Shown piece after piece: positions 34,885 to 48,362 of a DNA stretch of 60,000 nt. This DNA is from Membranipora membranacea. Lineage: Eukaryota > Bryozoa > Gymnolaemata > Cheilostomatida > Membraniporidae. The notes below the pieces were generated by a model that was not told where the DNA came from, ran no database searches, and saw only the letters and a program-made list of their open reading frames with translations. The stretch covers positions 15,130,001 to 15,190,000 of the forward strand of contig OU612065.1 in the NCBI GenBank assembly GCA_914767715.1. The letters run 5' to 3'. The position numbers and the translations under genes are program-made. Numbering within the stretch: the first letter of the stretch is position 1; the number at the start of each line of letters is the position of its first letter.

Positions 34885-37789
34885 TCATAGCTCATCAGCC
34901 CATTTGAAGTATGAGCATCTGGCTTCAATGTTCCCAGGTGCACCCACACCCCTGGCGCAGGCGTAGAACTTCCGACCTTTGTTTTCACCTTCTTTCTTCA
35001 CGGTTTGCAAAATTGTTACTTCATTGTGTCCCGTGCACATCACTTTAGTCTTCTTACCTTTACTGAATTTTTTTAGAAAGGCAGCACCGCCATCACTCTT
35101 AGTAACTAAAGTCTGACTTGATTGTTTTTTGTTTTCCTGGGATTGAGATTTGCTGTCCTGTGAACTCCGTTGAGATAAAACTTCCTCTCCAGTTGAATCT
35201 GCTCTCTCACTAATCTTGGCTTGCTTCACAAATCCTTTGAGAGTATTTTCTGATTTTCTCTTCTTACTGCTGTTAGTCACAGTAGGCTTGGTACTCTTTG
35301 AGGTTTGTGTGGAAATAGTATCAAATATATCTTTCTGTGAGACATTTGGTCCCTTCTTGATGAACATAGTTAGTTTCTGTTGCTTGGCTCTGTACCTTAC
35401 ACTAGAACATAGCAGGGGCACTGTTTGGGACGGCTCTATTGAAAGTGAAATGTCTGCACTTACAGGACAGTGATCCGATCCTATATACTTAGCATGTACT
35501 TCAGCCGATACCAGACTTTCACTCACATTACGATCTAGCAGCACATAGTCTATTCTTGTTCCAAAGTTAGTCTGTCTTGCATCTTAAATAGAATAATTGA
35601 TCAATGTGGTTATGCAGATCATGCCACTCAAAGTAGTGCAAGGAATACGATACTGTATTATGAAAAATTATGAGCCTATCATGTGTGGCGGGGAGTAATT
35701 GTAGAGACAAATTGGAAGCAGCACCAGTCCCGTAGTGTCACACTTCACACAGAACTGTGGTTGTCACTAGTTGATGACTAGAAAAAAAAAAATTCTGTTT
35801 GACCCTCAGGATCATACATTGAGGTGCAACCTTTCAAATCTAATGTCTGGACAATGACACTTACTTATTTTAGTGTTCCAACATGAGTATGCAAATTTTT
35901 TTTCGGGATTCAAGCTCCTGAATGTATCAATCAACATTCCTTCCTCACCAGAGTCCAGTATTCTATCCAGCCATATTCTGTGCGGTTGGCTTGAGAATTC
36001 CTGTATCAGACAATGATAATGAGAACTATATCTGTTGTGGCAAATAATTCGGGGATACAGAAAGGTATGGATTGAGATGATGCAATTTAATGGTTTTGCT
36101 TGTTTCCAGTATATGCATGTGTGTGAGTTTAGCAAGAACGAAATGGCTGTTTCACAAATACACACAATAAAGCGATGAAACCACTATCCGGCATACATGT
36201 ACGTCAAGAGTAACTCTTACCTCGTGATCACCAGGGTCACAGCTATCTATGACTTTATGTGAGATGTTTATATCTCCTAATACTATGACATGGCTGAAAA
36301 TAGAGAAAAACAATACTGTGGGCATATTACATGATGTAGGCACATAGAAAATGTCAGATAAAGATGATGAAAAATGAAATGAAGGACCAGCATTCAATGC
36401 AAAAAGTGTCCCATAAAGAGTCAATATAAAGTAATACATATCGATGGTCACACCTGGTAGTTCGGAGTTGTTTGATCCTTTCTTCTAAAGTTTGTAAAAA
36501 CTGCAGTCTGAATAGTTCTCTACCATCTGTTTCACCGGTGACACAAGGACAGTATAGGTTCACAATGATCAGCTTGGTTTTTCCTTCAACAGGTTCTCTA
36601 AAATGAAAATTTTCAGAGATAAAACCACAGATTGTCATCAGAACAGAGATCAACCTAGGATGAATTAGGCTGTCGAGCAAAGACATTTTTGGATTGGTTG
36701 TGAGTGAAGACAATTGATAGAGTATATACCCTAGAAAAGAAAAGTATTTACAGACGGAAAAGTTTCATGCAAGCTTAAAATAGCTAAACTTTACCCTCTT
36801 TATATTGTATAAACTCTCACCTGAGCGAGCCAAAAACTAGTGTTACCTTACATTAAGTCAATCCCAACTAAACTATAGCTCTAGGGTAGTATGAAATGTA
36901 TATCATCGTACTTCATAACAAACAAACAAACAATACATACTATGCATTATCACTCACACAAGCTTATGCTGAGTAATTATAGTTCTTCCTTCAGCATCTA
37001 ATGACTTGAGAGTCTCATTTGGTAGAGAAAATTTCAGCTCAGACTCCCCTTCCACTGCTGTCACTAAGCTATCAGTAGCTACAGGTGGCTGTAATTTACG
37101 CCTACAGTATGTTACAACACCTGCAAATTTATGAAAAAGTTAACATTACATGTACAAATTGAAAGCTCAATATGTAATTGCTCTCTTTTCTAGGAATAGC
37201 TAGTATCATATTTTTCATTTCAGGCTAATTCGACGTAGAATGAAAAAAAAAACCTTCCAATGCAAATTCAAAGAACATTGAACCATCCTTTAGAGGAAAA
37301 ACATATGTACCTGAGTACCCGGCTCTTGTTTTAGAATAACTGAAATATGATCTGTATCCGTCAACTAGAGCGAATTTTTCTGTCATCAACTCCTCTACGA
37401 AACAAGATTCGACACAAATTAAATGTTACCCAGCAACACAAGAACAGTTGAAATCTTTGTGACATACAAGTATTTATGGATAAATATAGATTTATTTACA
37501 AGACCTCTACCTGTAATTATAAACTCCCCATTCATGTGTGAGTTGATGAGTTTGCAAAACGGTGTGAAATCTAAACTACGTGTTGTTTGCAGTTAAGCGA
37601 GCACTGCTAACTTAGGCAAATGATGGGATTGTTAACCGGACCTGACTAAATTTAGTTATAATCATCTGGCTTACTTGTGATTTTTGTTTCCTGAAAGCAT
37701 GCTATATCTGCTCCCAGCTCCTTGATTATAGTGCCAATGTCTTTCTTCAGGGAACGAATTCCATTTATATTCCAGGATACTATTCTCAT
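34885..37789 (-). CDS. APEX2: AP endonuclease 2 (DNA-(apurinic/apyrimidinic) lyase 2), 470 aa
   Basis: Exonuclease III-family nuclease that cleaves DNA at abasic sites and resects 3' ends in base-excision and PCNA-linked repair. Exons, 5' to 3' on the minus strand: 37789-37675, 37394-37311, 37120-36958, 36597-36454, 36293-36221, 36000-35865, 35582-34885 (TGA stop). All joins are GT-AG and in frame. It starts MRIVSWNINGIRSLK. Visible EEP catalytic motifs are Asn9, Glu34 (FQETK), Asp176/Asn178 (GDIN), Tyr251-region IDYVL, and Asp275-His276 (GSDHCP). After the nuclease domain come a PCNA-binding PIP-like box (QQKLTMFI, 306-313), a Ser/Lys-rich linker, and a C-terminal GRF zinc finger (about 419-470, with CTGH, YACAR, RCSYFKW). 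This domain order is that of APE2 rather than APE1. Human APE2 is longer (about 518 aa). Confidence 0.95.
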
Positions 37790-37987
37790 ATTCACACATC
37801 TGACTTATCTGTTATAAAGAAATGCTGAGACATATAGATATGAAGTCAATGAGTTGCTCTGTGTGGTTGATATCGATCAAAACAGGTAAATTACTTGGTA
37901 CTGTAGATATTTCCATGGCTAATGGACATGACCAAATTTAAAAACCAGCACCAATAACACAGTTTGCAAATGTGTACCAAACAATAG

Positions 37988-38481
37988 ACAGTTTTCTGAG
38001 CCCTGATTTAGGCCTCAATTCGGAGTTGTCCTCTCTCCAGTTTGGTACTTTTAACCCACGCCGCATAGGAAAAACGTGCTGCATAGAGGGTTATCTTGAA
38101 AACCGCTTATAATAGGATAAAAATTATTTTTGATTCACAATCTGAAACATTGAAAACTCATATGGACATAGTTTGGGAAATAATTTTATTATTTGGATAG
38201 TCAATTATAGCATTTTCTGCCTGTTTTGCGGACAATTTGGCAGAATTTTTCTCGAGTTTTGTCACTAAAATTAAGATTTATAAACATTCAAGCCTCCAAT
38301 GATTTGGAAACCCTGTCTCACGGTGCAGACTCTGAATCAAAAATCATTTTTAGCTTAACATAAGTGGTTTTCAAGATAACCCTCTTTCAGCAGGTTTTTC
38401 CTATGCGGCGTGGGTTAAAAGTACCAAACCGGAGAGAGAACAACTCCGAATTGAGGCATAGATAAGAGCCCAGAAAACTGT
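37988..38481. mobile_element. Foldback element, about 160-bp inverted arms
   Basis: The left arm (37988-38147) contains CCTCAATTCGGAGTTGT, AACCCACGCCGCATAGG and GGGTTATCTTGAAAACC. The right arm (about 38318-38481) carries the reverse complements in the correct order. The arms match with few differences and the centre of about 170 bases is AT-rich. No open frame fits a transposase, so it is a non-autonomous MITE or foldback transposon just upstream of APEX2. Confidence 0.88.
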
Positions 38482-41400
38482 GTATTTAGGATGGTATATT
38501 TTGGCACCAAATTTATTGGTTTACATGTGTGAACTGGTCTCAAAGTCTGCTCAACAGCAAGTGAAACTAGCCCAAAGATTGATTGAACTTGATGATTGAC
38601 AGTTTGAATTATATTCGGAATATTATTGAAAGCAGGTCATCATGTGAATATGGTAAATTCAATAACTAGGAATAGACCAAAAATGCTACAATCACTTCAG
38701 ATGTTGTGAATATTCAAAGTTTGATCATTATTATTTACTTATATATACACCTATATATGTTATCTGTTGTCAGGACAGGGGAACCAGAGGAACGGGCCGT
38801 TGATAGAGAAATGTGGCCAATTAGATCTAGGCTTTGCTGGCCTAGATATAGAAGAATGAAATGTGAGCCTCGGGGCTGTCATTATTGTGGGAGATCCATT
38901 TTGGGTGGTCAAGAATATTGACTCCAATGTCCATCGTTTTACATGACTTCATTTCAGCTGGATGGGAGCTTTGATTTTTGCCCAGCTGAAACAACTGGAT
39001 TTCGATCTTCACGGCTGAAACTCCACTGGTCCTATTCCTTGTCCTAGCTTCCAGGTTCAACAGATCTCGTCTGAGCTGCTCTGCTTGGTCTACTGTGGAA
39101 TTGATGATTGAATTGACTTAATTGGCAGGTCAATCAAGTGTATTAGGAACAGAGCAGGTCTAATAACGGATCCTTGCCTTAAACTAGATGTCACATGGCA
39201 GGTCATGAAGGAAGGCAGCTGTACACTGAACTATTGGTCAAATACATACACCAATAATCCTACATATAAGATTTACTACCTGGGTTTACAGCTGCGTTTG
39301 ACTTGAAAGTTGTACTGGTTTGGGAATTTTATGTTGATTGCTACAATGTTCTTCATGAGGCTACTTGTGAGTATGTGCTTCATCACCCCACTGGTGGTAC
39401 AAGTGATGCTTGCAGGACAGTCGTTTTCAGGCTCACTCGCATCAACTTTCTTGCAGATCGGGGTCGGATCATGGTGGTGGTTGATCATGATTAAAGGCTC
39501 ATAGACAAGATAATAGCTTGCAAGTACCAGGAGCCTGTGCCAATGTACAGTGCAGAGTCTTTGTGTCAGGACTGAAGTAAGAGGTCAGCCTTTGAGAAAA
39601 CTGAGTGTAATTGATAGGTTTTGTGTATGAAAAATGATGCTACTACTTACTTTGTACTTGAGGGATGTATGCCAAGTTCTGTGAGAAGGTCGTGGCACTT
39701 CGAAATCTCAAAAGTCCAATTTTGTCCCGGGACTGCAATAGATATTCTGTTTTGTGCTCTTGCTGCAATCCTAGCCTGTCATCGGGGGACCTTACACAAG
39801 GGGACATATATTAAGGAGGGCTTTCGACAACTTCATTTTGCAGATTAAGAAGTTGTTCTGCAGCTTGGTATTGCAGTGAGATTATTAAGTACCACAGCTG
39901 GTATTTCCTAGACCTTCCGACATTGGTAACTAACCTTCAGACTATTCCTAGACCTTCCGACATTGAGACCTTTCAACATATGGCTCAAAGTGCCCTAAAA
40001 CTTCCACTTAGTGCGTGCCTCTGGACATGCCAAGCCTTTGCTTTTTTATGTGAATCAGAGTCTCCCACACCAGGCCTTTGACTAGTTTGGTAGTACTGAT
40101 ACTAGTTTTATTTAGTCTCATGTGGGCATTGGCCCCTGGGACTAACAATACATGTCTTTACTTTGCCAATGTCCAGTATCAGTTGATAAGGCAAGGCAAA
40201 GTCAAGACATGAATTGTAAGTCCCAGGTGCCAATACATGCATGTGGGCTTTGTAGCAGTAAAATACGCAAGCATCACTTTGCTTTCTCGTTTCCGTTTCT
40301 AAGCTAATTCTGATACCAGACCATAAAATATGATCAAGTAGAAACCATCTCTCGGTGTGAATTGTCCCATTTTTTGTTACAATGACATACATTATTTGTA
40401 TAATGAAAATAATTTATATATTGATAATAATTAACGAATTAATTATGAAATTTAAAACATTAGTGCAAATTAATGGTACTGTAATAATAAAAGACAGCTT
40501 CATACACAACCTCATAACCATTCAGTGCTTTGTGTTTATATGTTCGCCTCTCAATCATACACAGTACCTATCTATTTCAAATCGAGCCCTATCTCTGCGT
40601 AATGGATTGAAAGATTTTGAAGAAAAATATTTTACACTAAGCAACACACTTGGCTCACTAGATCAGAAGATAATGTATTAATGTCTATGATTGGCAGGGA
40701 CTAGAATAATCTAGACATTGATTGGCCAACGAAAAGCAGAAATTATATCTATTGGAGTTGCCCTTTTAATGTTGGTGAATAGACAACTTCTAAGATTAAT
40801 CATTGTTAGATTCTGGTTAGATGATGTTTTGGCAGTAGAGTAGACCTGCGGCTCCTTACAAGCATAAAACTGGACTCACCAACAGGAAAATAAAAAGCTT
40901 CATGATCATCAATAAAACCAGACATCTCCATCATAAGTAATCAAGTTGAATGAAACACATCTTCCTAGCTTTATATTTGATGGCATACAAAGCACTGCAG
41001 TGAGGACAATGTGACAGTTCAAAAAGAAGTGTGCTGCTCTAAGGAAATTAGCGTGTATCTAGATAGCTGTGGGGTGTTTATTCTAGTGCTGATGTGCTCT
41101 TCAAGTATTGTATTGTATGTCAAGTTGTGTTCTAAGATCTTATAGTTAGCGTGAAAGAGTGCTTGTGAGTTGGATTGTAAAATGGTGAGATGGAAATAAG
41201 GGAAAGAGCGAGCTGTTGTTAATGCTTCTATTCTTCTCTATTCCACGAACACAACTGCCAGTTAAAATTATGTGGCAAAAATACATTAACGATGAATCAT
41301 CTATTAGTTAGAAATGCTAGGTGCCTGGTCTTTGATTGAAACGGAATGGTTACCATAGTAATATCTCGTCACGACCAGTGTAATTAAAATACAGTATCAA

Positions 41401-43569
41401 GGTAAAGCAATGTTCTAAAAAGTTTTAGCAAAAGTCATAAACATGATCAAAGCACAACATGAAGGTGTAAGATACTAACGCTCACAGTTTACATCAGGGT
41501 GAGCCAGGAGGCCCAATGGAGAAGGAGGATTAGAAGCTGCTCAAACTCTCAAAGCTCACAGTCAGGTGATATTGAAGAGAGGAAGTAGGCCCATAGGAAA
41601 GTACATGAGTAGATGTGATGAGGAAATGTGATAAGATGAGCTGACCCTGATTATTGAAGTGTGGACGCCCAACAGATGGCGTCATGCAACCGTAGCATGC
41701 TCTCGATTGATGACCATGACCAAATATCGTTAAATCTCAGTTTAATTTTTCATAAAAAGGTTTCGTGTTTCTCATTTTTCAGCTAATCATATTTACTCTC
41801 CATCGAGGTTGATGGCGCAGAGATTTGATGACACCCAATCTCTATTTTTTCAAAAATGCTCAAACCCCAATCACCTAGCCCTCCCTCAAAGGAGCCTTTG
41901 AGATAAGGCTACAATAGCCCAAATTGACAACCCCCGCTACAAATAAAAGTGGGTGGTAATTAAGGAAGGTGGAGTTCTCTTTGGAGGGCCCTCTATTGTT
42001 TTGGAGCCATAAAGCTTTATGAGTATTTCTATTCTATTATTTTTAGAGCTATGGTGCATTAGATACTTTAATGGTATGACATAGCATGTTTTTGTTATTT
42101 GCGCTGACTTTTTAAACTTAATTGATTATTCAAAAATAATAATTGATTTTAATGTCGAAAAGGCATCTCAGCTATGAGTCATTTTAAAATTCAATCAACT
42201 CTTTAAATAGCAAAAGTTTGATCAAAACAAAAAAGCTGGACACATTTGAGTTTTTTTGTATGGAATTGCCCACATCCTCACCAGGAAGGGGTAACTCCAT
42301 ACAATCTAAACATGATCCATAACAAATAAAAGAGGATCGTCTCTGTTCCGCTTGGGTATTCGACTTCTAGAGGGTTGAATATCCGACCAAGGAATACATT
42401 CAATAATAGTACAAATAACACATGTGTCAAGAAAAGATATGAGCTCTCACTTGTACAACTCACATTAGACCTGTCAGCTATGCTTGCCGTTACCTTCAAT
42501 TCTATGCATACAGACATGGTATGTGGAAAATATTTTAAGTGTATCACTTCAAGGTAAAATACTGCATCACCAGATACCAGGAGTTATAATGCTAGCCGAT
42601 GACAGGGTATTGAGCGATTGCAGAGCCACAGATATGTAGCTTCTTGTGGTCAGATTTGTAATAGCTGCTACCCATTAAGCCTGACAGTCAAAACAATGAA
42701 GACATAGAAGAAAATGTTCTTTATCCTCCTCTGGAGTTTCATTAAAATCAAATAAGAAATGAGCTGTTCGTACCAGTCACTGAATTCACCTAGGATGAGC
42801 TTCAAGACCTTAAAAAGAGATAAAAGAACGTAAAGTGCCGTAATACTGACAACCATCCTGTAATTCCTAGGGTATATTTTACTAACAAATTAATTTCAGA
42901 CAAAACTTAGTTGTACCAGAGACTATAGATATATATATATATATCTATAGTCTCTGGTTTAAATACGCAGATTTGCTATAAGGTGGGCAGCACTTCTATG
43001 TTGCACAATCAGGCCAACAAGTAATGACTTTACCAAAGATTCGACCAAGATGTTTGATACTGCATATCATACCACATCCTTTATACAACGATATGATCAT
43101 GACCAATGAAGGCTTCATGTTGCTGTAAATATGAGAGTTGTGCCTTGAGAGGAGACAGTATTTATTTGTGATTGAGACGCTGAAGATAACAATTTCATCA
43201 ACTCTCCAATATTCTGGGATAGGTAGGGGAGGTGAAGTCATATATTGATGACCATCGGCTTTATGTGAATAGTCAGTCGGCTATAGATAACAATGGAGGG
43301 AGCAAAGCACTATAAAGTTTAATCTGATATCACATTTGGAAGGGTAAATATCGTAAAATAAATGCAGACTTGTCAAGACTGGTTGCATCGAAGTGAGCCG
43401 CACTTTTGGTTTGGCCTCTTGATCATGCATGAAATTAATAACACATCAGATAAAGGATAAGTGTAGAAAAAATAGATTTTGAGTGGAGGCTGAAATAACT
43501 TCTAAAAACGTTTTGCTCTCATTTTCCATGAAGTAACTACCTATTATGTTGAGCGGGTGGATAATCAGT
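38482..43569. other. Gene-poor region with repeat remnants
   Basis: No gene is supported. Open frames at 38842-39110 (-) and 39303-39494 (+) show protein-like composition without recognisable domains and may be decayed transposon pieces. A 21-base direct repeat (TTCCTAGACCTTCCGACATTG) occurs at 39905-39925 and 39945-39965. Around 42430-42745 (+) two short stretches look weakly coding, the second ending NVLYPPLEFH before TAA. No consistent gene could be built from them. The perfect palindrome at 42915-42958 is listed separately. Confidence 0.5.
42915..42958. repeat. Perfect 44-bp palindrome
   Basis: Two 22-base arms, each ACCAGAGACTATAGAT plus ATATAT, meet with no spacer and are exact reverse complements. 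It can extrude as a cruciform or form a hairpin. No gene overlaps it. Confidence 0.95.
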
Positions 43570-45595
43570 CTAATACAGCACTTCCGGAGCGATGTCATAG
43601 TCTATATCAGGTAGATCTCTCATATTAATTGGCTCTGCTTCCTCCGGCTCTGAGTCGGATAACGAAATCTCTTCTGTTGCATCAATTATGATAGGCTCTC
43701 TTGTTAGTCTTGCTCTGGGTAGACCAAAATTAAGAAAGTCTGTCTCGGCAAGACTTGTTGCCTGGTCCACAGTTATTCCAAATTGAAATATTCCTTCTTT
43801 GCTGAGTAATATGACTGTCTGGTTTTGATTCATGGAGTCTATATCATGGTATGTTTTCGATAAAAGGTCCTTGGCAATCTCTTGATTTACTCGTGTCCTC
43901 CAGTTCATCCAAACCTCCATCATATCGAGAGGTTCGTAACGTACAATCTACAAAGATGAATAAAAATGATCTTTCTCACAAGCTGCTCTGATCATGTTAA
44001 GAATTTGAAAAACACCAGATTACAGATTGTTTACATATTTATTTGTATTCGATTGTTGAAATACCCTGGGTTATTACATAAAACAGTTGGCGAGCTCTGG
44101 TAAATATAAATTTGGATTTCATTTAAATTCCTTAGCACCGTCATGGAAAAATGTTTTCTGCGTTTTGCAGTGTTCGCCTTGACTAAAAAATTATCCTGCA
44201 GTCGATAAGTGTGTCTATACTGTGACGACTGCCTCTCAGGGACTAACATGTGGAGCTTTTGCCTACAGTCACGGGCTATCTTGATAAAATGTTTCCGATA
44301 AAGTGATTCATTAAAAAGTCTTGACTCAGGGATGGCTAGTGCTGATAGTTTCTCAGATCTGATCAGATCTCAGACCTATGCGAGGTAAAATTTCTCTAGT
44401 GCACAATTTCTGAAAGTATTCTAAAGATTTCAGCTGGCTGTTGGTTCAAAAGGCAAACAAGGCAGGAATACAATAAGTAAGGGTGATCGTATGTTGGCAA
44501 CACAAAATAGCACAAATTTGTTCAGTTATAGCAGACTATAAACTTCTTTTAGCCAATATGGGTATGAAAATACAAATACTGATTTATGATAACTCCCAAA
44601 AATTTCCAACTGCACCCATTTCTACTGGGCAGATGGCGTAGGCATAAGAAGATTCGGAATTTGGATCAGGGTCAATTTTGATGATGATATCAAAAGGAAC
44701 CAACACACTGTTGTATTTGTGTTTGAATCTTTTCTTATCACTTATGTATAGAAAGTTCACAGTTCACAAAAAAAATCAAAAGTTAATGTAACATACAGAG
44801 AGGCGTCATTTCCTCAAGCAAAGAAATGGTTTTCCACCTTAAAGTGATGTCATAAGAAATTACCACTGACTGCCAGCCACGTTGATAACTCAAAAATATT
44901 CAAGCTGTTCCACAAAAACTGCATGTATACTGTACAGTTCTCCTGCATCCCTTTGCATCGTACCATGTTTCATCGACAGAATTCGATCCAAAAAAAAACA
45001 CACAACATCTCTCCATGTCTAAACCATTTGATCATGTTGCATGTGACAAAAATAGTGTTTTAACTTACCTCATGCGCTGACAGTTGTGATGTCTTTCCAA
45101 CGGAACCTGAAGCTGTGCTGTCTGCTTTCTTCTTACTTTTAGCTTTTGATGAGGCCTTAGATGAGGCCTTGGATTTACTCGATGCTTTACTAGATACAGT
45201 ACTTTGCATATCATATTTGCCGCTCTTAGACTTCATGTTTAGGAAGGTGAGGCTCTCTAGCTCATCTGTTCTGTAAACCTTCCTCGGCAATCTTAAAAAC
45301 AGAGATGTTTGTGTGATATTTGATAGAGTAAGCAATGACAATGCGTGATTTGCAGATGGGATGTTGGTGAATGCTTAATTAGGATCAATGGTGATGAGGT
45401 GGTTTATGGCTTGATCAGCAACAATAAGTAAGAAGCAATGACGATATGAGACAGGGAAGTTGTTACACATAATAAACAATTCTCTTCATTAGTGATTCCG
45501 TCACACAAATAAGTTGGTTTTGGTTCTACTTACCTGGAAACAAATGTCATCCCTTGGTCAAACATGTTGAAGTCTGGAGAGTCTTGTCGGTACAT
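43570..45595 (-). CDS. Unidentified protein, three visible exons (220 aa as modelled)
   Basis: Exons on the minus strand: 45595-45534, 45291-45069, 43947-43570 (stop). Splices are GT-AG and phases match. The model starts at an ATG (MYRQDSPDFNMFDQ) five codons after an in-frame TAA. An AG lies just before this ATG, so it could also be an internal exon with upstream coding exons. The middle has a Lys/Ser low-complexity run (KASSKSKASSKASSKAK), probably disordered. The C-terminal 126 residues look folded (EVWMNWRTRVNQEIAKDLLS...) and end in an acidic tail (SLSDSEPEEAEP). I do not recognise the family. No signal peptide or membrane segment is seen. Splice-consistent, biased codon use and conserved-looking composition support a real gene. 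Confidence 0.6.
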
Positions 45596-47460
45596 GTCTT
45601 CAGCGAATGTTTAATCACAGCCTTTAGCAATAAATATTTTATCCGTGAAATTTAAGTAGACTGCGCCAAGGGCCAAACTGCTCATAAGTAAGACTTTTTG
45701 GCTCTTGATGGGTGTAACAAGTGTGATTGCCTGGTCTTATCTTAAATCAACATGCTGGATAATCATATTGCGGCAAAGCCTTGCCTGGGTATGACATAAA
45801 AGCTGTAATTGGGGTGATATGGTTGCGTTATCAGGGTGGTGACTACTTAGCTGAAGGTTAATTCTATCTCTCTCAGCTTCTAATGTTATGAGGAAAAGAG
45901 TATGTTGTTTGTCTCTTGTTGACTCACTCCTTCTCCTACTCAGTTATTAAATTTTTTACATATCTCGTTTTATTCATAGTAACGGAAACTAAGGGGAGAT
46001 AAGTTGGCTAGCTGTGTTATGTGTACTGGTGCAGAATTCAAGATCAATTTTTTAGGATAAAGGATAAAGTGTTGCCTGGATCTGCTCATAAAACCAGATT
46101 TTAACTTTATTTTGAAGCGATCCTATTATGTACAGCATCTGCCTGCTTCGATTCCAGACTCATCTACTATCATACGTTAACCTGAACGGGTTTATGTTTT
46201 GTAGGCTCGCTGAGGAATTAATAGGTGACACAGTTGAAATCCTGCAATAATTTCATAAATTTATCAGAACAAATATCTAAAGCTCTATAATATGATTGAC
46301 TAAGTGGTTCTTGTTTAGATGTCTCACATGCCAGAACCTATTCACATCTCACTTCTAGGTTCGTAATTCTCACATAATAGTACACATACTCGATTTATCG
46401 CTTGGTAATCCTGGCTATGCTGCAAGACTAACAAAGTAAATAATAGGTGATGAAAACGATAACAAATTCCACCTCAAATCAGGGAGGGTGTTCAATTCCT
46501 CACCGAGTATCTTTACCTATATGATTCCACAAAAATATTGGATACTATACTATATATTATGGGAAATTAAAATATACATGACAACTGAGCAAGGAGACTT
46601 GTTGGCAGAGAAGCACTAAGATGAAAAGTTATACCAAGGAGTTGCAACAGAAAAGTAGTCGTCTTTGAATTTACTCTGTATGAGATTGAAAAGAGAGATG
46701 TGCAATAAGGTTATATAACCTGAAATATTTTCAAGAATTTCAAGTACTTCTGAACTCAAAATTTTGCACCTCAAATTTGGAACCAAAATTTTGCAGCGGT
46801 CTATGCCGTTCAATGCTGCGCTAAAAAAATCTGAGATTACTTTCCTGCATCATGGCTGACTCTGAGCATCATTGAACATTCATACTTAATATTTTTCTAT
46901 GAGTTAAACAAGCTTTCAGAGTTCAATTCTTACATTAAATGAAGCTCAAACAATAAATTTAGCAAAAACTGCTAGATCATAGAGAAGTTCTAGCCCGTAT
47001 ATTAATATTGAAATAATTTGATGTCTATAATACAAGGTTTTCCGACTCAAAATACCCTTTCAAAACAACGCCATGTTTTCAGTATTTTGATCATTCTTCA
47101 GTAACAATCTGCACCAGAGCAGTATTTGTGTTCATCGGATGGTTTGTAAAATTGGTGAAGATTATCATTACTTGCCTTAATTGAACAACACACCGGATTG
47201 CCCCGGGTTTTAAATTAACATATTCAGCTTTTAGGATGAGATAATCAATCTCACAGGAATTTGAAAAAAAATAACTCATTGCCTCTCAAAGGTTTTAACG
47301 TCTGCTTTGGCGAAATCAATTATATTCAGTTCCTGACTGATCAGGGATGGATTGAGGTAGGGTAGTCTCACGCAGCACATTGTCGCTACTGGTTCCCATC
47401 AAGGAGTAACGGTTTCTCCTTGCATACTCTAGATTCAATATAATATAAACTCACCCGTAC

Positions 47461-47550
47461 CTTGTTTGGGTCTTTGTCATTTGTCTCAAGGTCCCTGTCA
47501 ATGTGTTGGTTGGATCTGAGCCAATAAATTGGCTAGCTACAGCCAGCATG
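47461..47550 (-). other. Candidate coding exon
   Basis: A pyrimidine-rich tract and CAG acceptor precede an open block encoding MLAVASQFIGSDPTNTLTG..., ending at GTACGG or, six bases later, at a strong GTGAGT donor. A second open block at 47252-47175 (IDYLILKAEYVNLKP...) follows downstream, but its phase does not fit either donor. They may belong to the 43570-45595 gene or to another minus-strand gene. Confidence 0.3.
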
Positions 47551-48289
47551 CTGAAACAAAGGAGTTGTCTCCCAGTTTAATCACTACCCAAGTGTCTCAC
47601 AAACAGAAAACCCAGAGTTGGTTCCTCATGTACAAAACATGAATAGAGCTCATAATAGCCTCAAATACAGTTAGTCTATGAGGCAGGGCAATGGCATGAC
47701 CCTCCGTTTTATTCCTGTGTGGACTCCCAAGTTTTCTCAGGCTACAATGATTAATAGTGGGCAGTGTTTGTACAGACTACTTTCCATGTGTGACAAGTTG
47801 ACTGGAACTAGCTGTTGTTGTTACTATGTAGTAATTCCATTCAAATACCACAAGAGTACTAGTACCAAGGAGCTTGCTAGTACATGATCTGACGTCTGTA
47901 GAGAATGGGCGATCCTGATAGTTTCATCACTAGTGTTTGTTGTAAGGGGTATCAACTGAGGTCTAAACCATCAAAACATTTTGTAAGTAGACATAGTAGT
48001 TGAGAGTTAGTCTCACATTTCCTTTCACTTTATGTCTACAATTACATTCTCATCTTCTTGAGTTGAGCTGTTGGTTAGAGCTTATTTGGTCCTATGATGT
48101 TCTTGGCTAGCTTCACACCTGCCTTCAGACATGTAGAGTTACAAGTAGTGTAAGCTTGCATTTAAACACAACATCAGATGATAGCAACGAATGTGTAAGA
48201 CTGGAACAGGAGACAAGGGCCTTATATATCTTACCTCCTACAAGTGTACCTAGGGTAAGCTAGAAAATGTATTTATGCTTGTGAATCAG

Positions 48290-48362
48290 ATGCTTCCTCC
48301 TCACTATGCCTCCTATCCTTACCACCAAAGCTCAAATGCCAAGCGGCAGCATCAGCTGCATG
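48290..48362 (+). other. Candidate coding exon
   Basis: After CAG, an open block reads MLPPHYASYPYHQSSNAKRQ... and ends at GGTAGAG. Pro/Tyr/His-rich composition is protein-like, but it ends in phase 1 while the PX exon at 49379 needs phase 0, so a direct link fails. Confidence 0.2.

Noticed and set aside
35216-35473. Plus-strand open frame
   Set aside because: Shadow of the last APEX2 exon.
38842-39110. Minus-strand protein-like frame
   Set aside because: Composition is suggestive, but there is no start, splice structure or family; kept only as possible transposon debris.
47678-47887. Plus-strand frame as first exon of the PX-SH3 gene
   Set aside because: No PX-like sequence and no donor in the phase needed by the exon at 49379.
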